From assembly GCA_018000995.1 (NCBI GenBank), contig JAGNIU010000001.1:332744-396743 (forward strand): a DNA stretch of 64,000 nucleotides, read 5' to 3'. Every line of letters begins with the position of its first letter. The stretch's first letter is position 1. Position numbers and translations under genes: made by a program. This DNA is from Bacteroidia bacterium. GTDB taxonomy: Bacteria; Bacteroidota; Bacteroidia; B-17B0; Aurantibacillaceae. Positions 61,694 through 64,000 of the stretch are shown in pieces. A model generated the notes under the pieces. The model did no database searches, was not told the origin of the DNA, and saw only the letters and a list, made by a program, of their open reading frames with translations.

Positions 61694-62985
61694 TGGCAAA
61701 AAAAGGAAATAAAAATACCAAGGTAGCGGATACTGCTGTTGTTGAAGAAAACGTTGCTTCAAAAAAGAAAGTAAAAGTTACACCGGAAATTAATCAGGAC
61801 GAAAACGCTGAAGAAGAAAAAGAATATTCCATTCTTAATCTTGGGCCAACGCATCCCGCAACGCACGGTATTTTCCAAAACGTATTAAAAATGGATGGCG
61901 AAATTATTCACGAAGCCACTCCAACTGTTGGATATATTCACCGCGCTTTCGAAAAATTAGCAGAGCGTCGTCCTTACAATCAAATTACAACTATTACCGA
62001 CCGATTAAATTATTGTTCATCTCCAATTAATAATATGGGTTGGCACATGACGGTTGAAAAATTATTAGGCGTACAAATTCCAAAGCGCGTAGATTATATG
62101 CGCGTTATCATAATGGAATTAGCGCGTATTGCCGATCACTTAGTTTGTAATTCTGTTATTGGTGTTGATACAGGAGCTATGACCGGATTCTTATATATTT
62201 TCCAATGGCGTGAAAAAATTTATGATATCTACGAAAGTATTTGTGGCGCACGTTTAACAACAAACATTGGTCGCATTGGTGGATTTGAAAGAGAGTGGAG
62301 TCAAAAAACCTGGGATTTAATTAATGCGTTTGTAGAAGGTTATCCTAAAGGATTAAAAGAATTTTCAAATTTATTAGAGCGCAACAAAATATTTATGGAC
62401 CGCACAGTTAATTGCGGACCAATAAGCGCAGAGATGGCTTTGGAATATAGTTTCAGCGGACCAAACTTACGCGCAGCTGGTGTTGATTATGATGTACGCG
62501 TAATGAATCCATATTCATCTTATCAAGATTTTAATTTTATTGTTCCTATTGGAACAAGTGGTGATACTTACGATCGTTTCATGGTTCGTCAAGAAGAAAT
62601 GTGGCAGAGTTTAGAAATTATTAAGCAAGCTATTAAGAACATGCCAAAGGAAGGACACTTCCATGCTGACGTTCCAGATTTTTATTTACCACCGAAAGAA
62701 GAAGTTTACAATAACATGGAAGCGTTAATCTATCACTTTAAAATTGTGATGGGAGAAACAGATGTTCCGGTTGGAGAAGTTTATCATGCGGTAGAAGGTG
62801 GTAATGGAGAATTAGGTTTTTATTTAGTAAGTGATGGCGGCAGAACGCCCTTCCGTTTACATTTCCGCAGACCATGCTTTATTTATTATCAAGCATATCC
62901 TGAAATGATAAAAGGAAGTATGTTAAGCGATGCAATCATCACTATGAGTAGTATGAATGTTATTGCTGGAGAATTAGACGCATAG
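61693..62985 (+). CDS. nuoD: NADH-quinone oxidoreductase subunit D with Lys/Glu-rich N-terminal extension
   Basis: 49-kDa subunit lining the quinone pocket. 430 residues. Residues 1 to about 44 are an unusual extension of Lys, Glu, Val and Asn (KKGNKNTKVAD; KVKVTPEINQDENAEEEKE) before the conserved NLGPTHPATHGIFQNVLKMDGE. Later hallmarks are GYIHRAFEKLAERRPYNQ, DRLNYCSSPINN and LVSDGGRTPFRLHFRRP. The extension is translationally coupled to nuoC by a one-base overlap, so it is unlikely to be a start error. After its stop the operon is interrupted by the four-helix-bundle cassette. Confidence 0.96.
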   Translation: MAKKGNKNTKVADTAVVEENVASKKKVKVTPEINQDENAEEEKEYSILNLGPTHPATHGIFQNVLKMDGEIIHEATPTVGYIHRAFEKLAERRPYNQITTITDRLNYCSSPINNMGWHMTVEKLLGVQIPKRVDYMRVIIMELARIADHLVCNSVIGVDTGAMTGFLYIFQWREKIYDIYESICGARLTTNIGRIGGFEREWSQKTWDLINAFVEGYPKGLKEFSNLLERNKIFMDRTVNCGPISAEMALEYSFSGPNLRAAGVDYDVRVMNPYSSYQDFNFIVPIGTSGDTYDRFMVRQEEMWQSLEIIKQAIKNMPKEGHFHADVPDFYLPPKEEVYNNMEALIYHFKIVMGETDVPVGEVYHAVEGGNGELGFYLVSDGGRTPFRLHFRRPCFIYYQAYPEMIKGSMLSDAIITMSSMNVIAGELDA

Positions 62986-62986
62986 A

Positions 62987-63019
62987 AGAAGTTAAAAGTA
63001 TAAAGTCAGAAGTTAAAAG
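62987..63019 (+). repeat. Left heptad array of the nuoD-nuoE insert
   Basis: Four tandem 7-bp units from 62991: GTTAAAA, then GTATAAA, then GTCAGAA, then GTTAAAA (ends 63018). A 12-mer AGAAGTTAAAAG occurs twice, at 62987 and 63008. It begins two bases after the nuoD stop. Positions 62999-63019 can pair with 63409-63429. Confidence 0.75.
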
Positions 63020-63038
63020 ATTTGGCTCCGTTCATTGA

Positions 63039-63392
63039 ATGAAATATGATAAAGAAATAGGCGACTGGACTAAAAAATACGCAATTAGTATTATTAAGTT
63101 ATGCGCCGAAATGAGAAAAAGAAAAATTGATCTCGACGTCATAATACAATTGCGAAAGTGTGGGACGTCCGTTGGAGCTAATGTAAATGAAGGAAAGGCA
63201 AGTAGCTCAAACAAAGAGTTTATTCGTTTTTACGAAATCTCTTTGCGGTCTTGTAGAGAAGTTCTTTTTTGGATTGATGTGATTAAAGAAGGTTATGAAT
63301 ATAAATCTGAACTTTTAACCCATTGTGGTGAAGAAGCTCAACAAATAAAAAATGTATTAACAGCAATAATAATAAAACTCAAACGAAAGTAG
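63039..63392 (+). CDS. Four-helix-bundle protein (23S rRNA intervening-sequence protein family)
   Basis: 117 residues, nearly all helical: IGDWTKKYAISIIKLCAEM, DVIIQLRKCGTSVGANVNEGKASSSNKEFIRFYEISLRSCREVLFWIDVI and AQQIKNVLTAIIIKLKRK. The RxxxSxxANxxEG-like stretch (here CGTSVGANVNEGKASS) followed by EFIRFYEISLRSCREVLFWI is the hallmark of the S23/IVP family (TIGR02436-type), relatives of which include the Avd accessory protein of diversity-generating retroelements. Role unknown; pentameric RNA/DNA binding is known for Avd. The start codon lies in a small palindrome TTCATTGAATGAA (63031-63043). It interrupts a respiratory operon and has no functional link to it. Confidence 0.9.
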   Translation: MKYDKEIGDWTKKYAISIIKLCAEMRKRKIDLDVIIQLRKCGTSVGANVNEGKASSSNKEFIRFYEISLRSCREVLFWIDVIKEGYEYKSELLTHCGEEAQQIKNVLTAIIIKLKRK

Positions 63393-63395
63393 TCT

Positions 63396-63430
63396 TTATG
63401 ACTTCTAACTTTTGACTTTTGACTTTATAA
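63396..63430 (+). repeat. Right heptad array of the nuoD-nuoE insert
   Basis: Tandem 7-bp units from 63396: TTATGAC, then TTCTAAC, then TTTTGAC twice (63410-63423), then a degenerate TTTATAA. They are the inverted form of the left array. The array starts four bases after the four-helix gene and ends two bases before the nuoE ATG. Confidence 0.75.
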
Positions 63431-63432
63431 AA

Positions 63433-64000
63433 ATGGGCGCAGAAGTACACGGAACACAACATTTTGATAAGAAGAAGCGCGCTGATATAAAATTCAGTGA
63501 TGCGGCTATGGCTGAGGTGAAAGAAATTATCTCTCATTATCCTCCTGAAAAAATTAAATCTGCATTACTTCCTGTATTGCACGTTGCACAAGCTGAATTT
63601 GGAGGATGGTTGAGTCCGGAGACAATGGATTACGTTGCTGAGGTTTTAAAAATAAAACCAATTGAAGTTTTTGAAGTGGCTTCATTCTATACCATGTTCC
63701 ATTTAAAACCTGTTGGTAAATGCACGTTTGAAGTTTGTCAAACTTCATCATGCTGGTTAAATGGAGCTGAAGACATCGTAAAATACATTGAGAAAAAATT
63801 AAATATTAAAGTTGGCGAAACTACTAAAGACGGCATGTTTACTTTAAAAACAGCTGAGTGTTTAGGTTCTTGCGGTACAGCGCCAATGTTACAATGCGGC
63901 GCGAGTTATCATGAGAATTTAACTTACGCTAAAGTTGATGAACTAATTGAAAAATATAAAAGCGAAGCTCGCTTAAGAAGTTATACTGACAGAGATTATA
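63433..64000 (+). CDS. nuoE: NADH-quinone oxidoreductase subunit E, 3' end beyond the window
   Basis: 24-kDa subunit holding a [2Fe-2S] cluster. The frame begins MGAEVHGTQHFDKKKRADIKF and is open to the right edge (189 complete codons, no stop). Cluster ligands are Cys102 and Cys107 (VCQTSSCWLNGA) and Cys143 and Cys147 (ECLGSCGTAP). Upstream, LPVLHVAQAEFGGWLSPETMDYVAE and VASFYTMFHLKPVGK are NuoE blocks. The visible 189 residues already exceed the 160-170 common for the family, suggesting a longer C terminus. It starts three bases after the right arm of the hairpin flanking the inserted gene. Confidence 0.93.
   Translation, partial: MGAEVHGTQHFDKKKRADIKFSDAAMAEVKEIISHYPPEKIKSALLPVLHVAQAEFGGWLSPETMDYVAEVLKIKPIEVFEVASFYTMFHLKPVGKCTFEVCQTSSCWLNGAEDIVKYIEKKLNIKVGETTKDGMFTLKTAECLGSCGTAPMLQCGASYHENLTYAKVDELIEKYKSEARLRSYTDRDY

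Larger units (their letters stand above)
62986..63432 (+). mobile_element. Candidate IVS-like cassette inserted in the nuo operon
   Basis: A 447-nt block between nuoD and nuoE, where other nuo junctions are one-base overlaps or 12 nt. It consists of a left heptad array, a four-helix-bundle gene and a right heptad array in inverted orientation, whose outer parts form a 21-bp stem with two G-U pairs. The layout equals that of 23S rRNA intervening sequences that carry the same protein family, but here sits in mRNA-coding DNA. No transposase or reverse transcriptase is present and target duplications are not obvious. Mobility is an inference. Confidence 0.5.

Noticed and set aside
62991..63430. 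CRISPR-like repeats around the four-helix gene
   Set aside because: Units are 7 bp, tandem without spacers, inverted between the two sides, and no cas genes are present.

Overview
The window reads as a chromosomal piece of an AT-rich member of the Bacteroidota. The evidence is the type IX secretion genes sprA and porZ, several Bacteroidota-specific families (DUF6089, DUF4296, DUF4292, DUF3098, DUF7793-like), two TPR-SpoIIE phosphatases, proteins with C-terminal type IX sorting domains, promoter boxes of the form TAnnTTTG, and an almost complete lack of Shine-Dalgarno sequences. I cannot place it below class level with confidence. There is no rRNA, prophage, insertion sequence with a transposase, or CRISPR array.

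Layout. 1-6000: envelope biogenesis (truncated DUF6089 barrel, uppS, bamA, three ompH/skp chaperones), closed by a terminator. 6050-13150: a DUF4296 lipoprotein with a non-AUG start, then two leftward operons: nucleotidyltransferase / TPR lipoprotein / DUF4292 / EnvC-like, and DUF3098 / uppP / truB. 13200-19540: surface polysaccharide block with gmd and fcl (GDP-L-fucose), a WecA/MraY-type transferase and two Wzi/RemB-like barrels. 19536-29200: recO and porZ, tRNA-Arg, tRNA-Asn, a PfkB kinase, a secreted Cys-rich protein, an S4 protein, nadK, maeB, ruvA. 29215-41300: the giant T9SS translocon gene sprA, gcvH, a VanZ protein, an unlisted 48-residue lipoprotein, an MlaE/MlaF transporter, a YkgJ protein, an FtsB-like protein, an L,D-transpeptidase, ferritin. 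41324-56640: two TPR-SpoIIE phosphatases, a LigT-like protein, a TonB receptor, dprA, holB, radA, a STAS-like protein, a lytic transglycosylase, a flavoprotein and a PhoH ATPase. 56940-64000: a large secreted beta-propeller protein and the start of the complex I operon nuoABCD-[insert]-E, running off the right edge.

How it works together: the genes form a coherent envelope programme. UppS and UppP make and recycle the undecaprenyl carrier; BamA with OmpH proteins assembles outer-membrane barrels; gmd/fcl/WecA/Wzi-like genes serve surface polysaccharide or gliding; SprA and PorZ export proteins with sorting domains, two of which are encoded here.

The most unusual structure is between nuoD and nuoE, where an otherwise tightly packed operon is opened by a four-helix-bundle (23S intervening-sequence-protein family) gene. 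It is enclosed by inverted arrays of 7-bp repeats able to form a 21-bp RNA stem. This looks like an IVS-type cassette living in an mRNA operon instead of in 23S rRNA. Other points of interest are a REPIN-like repeat with compensatory changes after dprA, a series of promoter boxes lying only about 4 nt before start codons (candidate leaderless mRNAs), abutting divergent promoters at ferritin, and a SpoIIE phosphatase next to a STAS-like protein.
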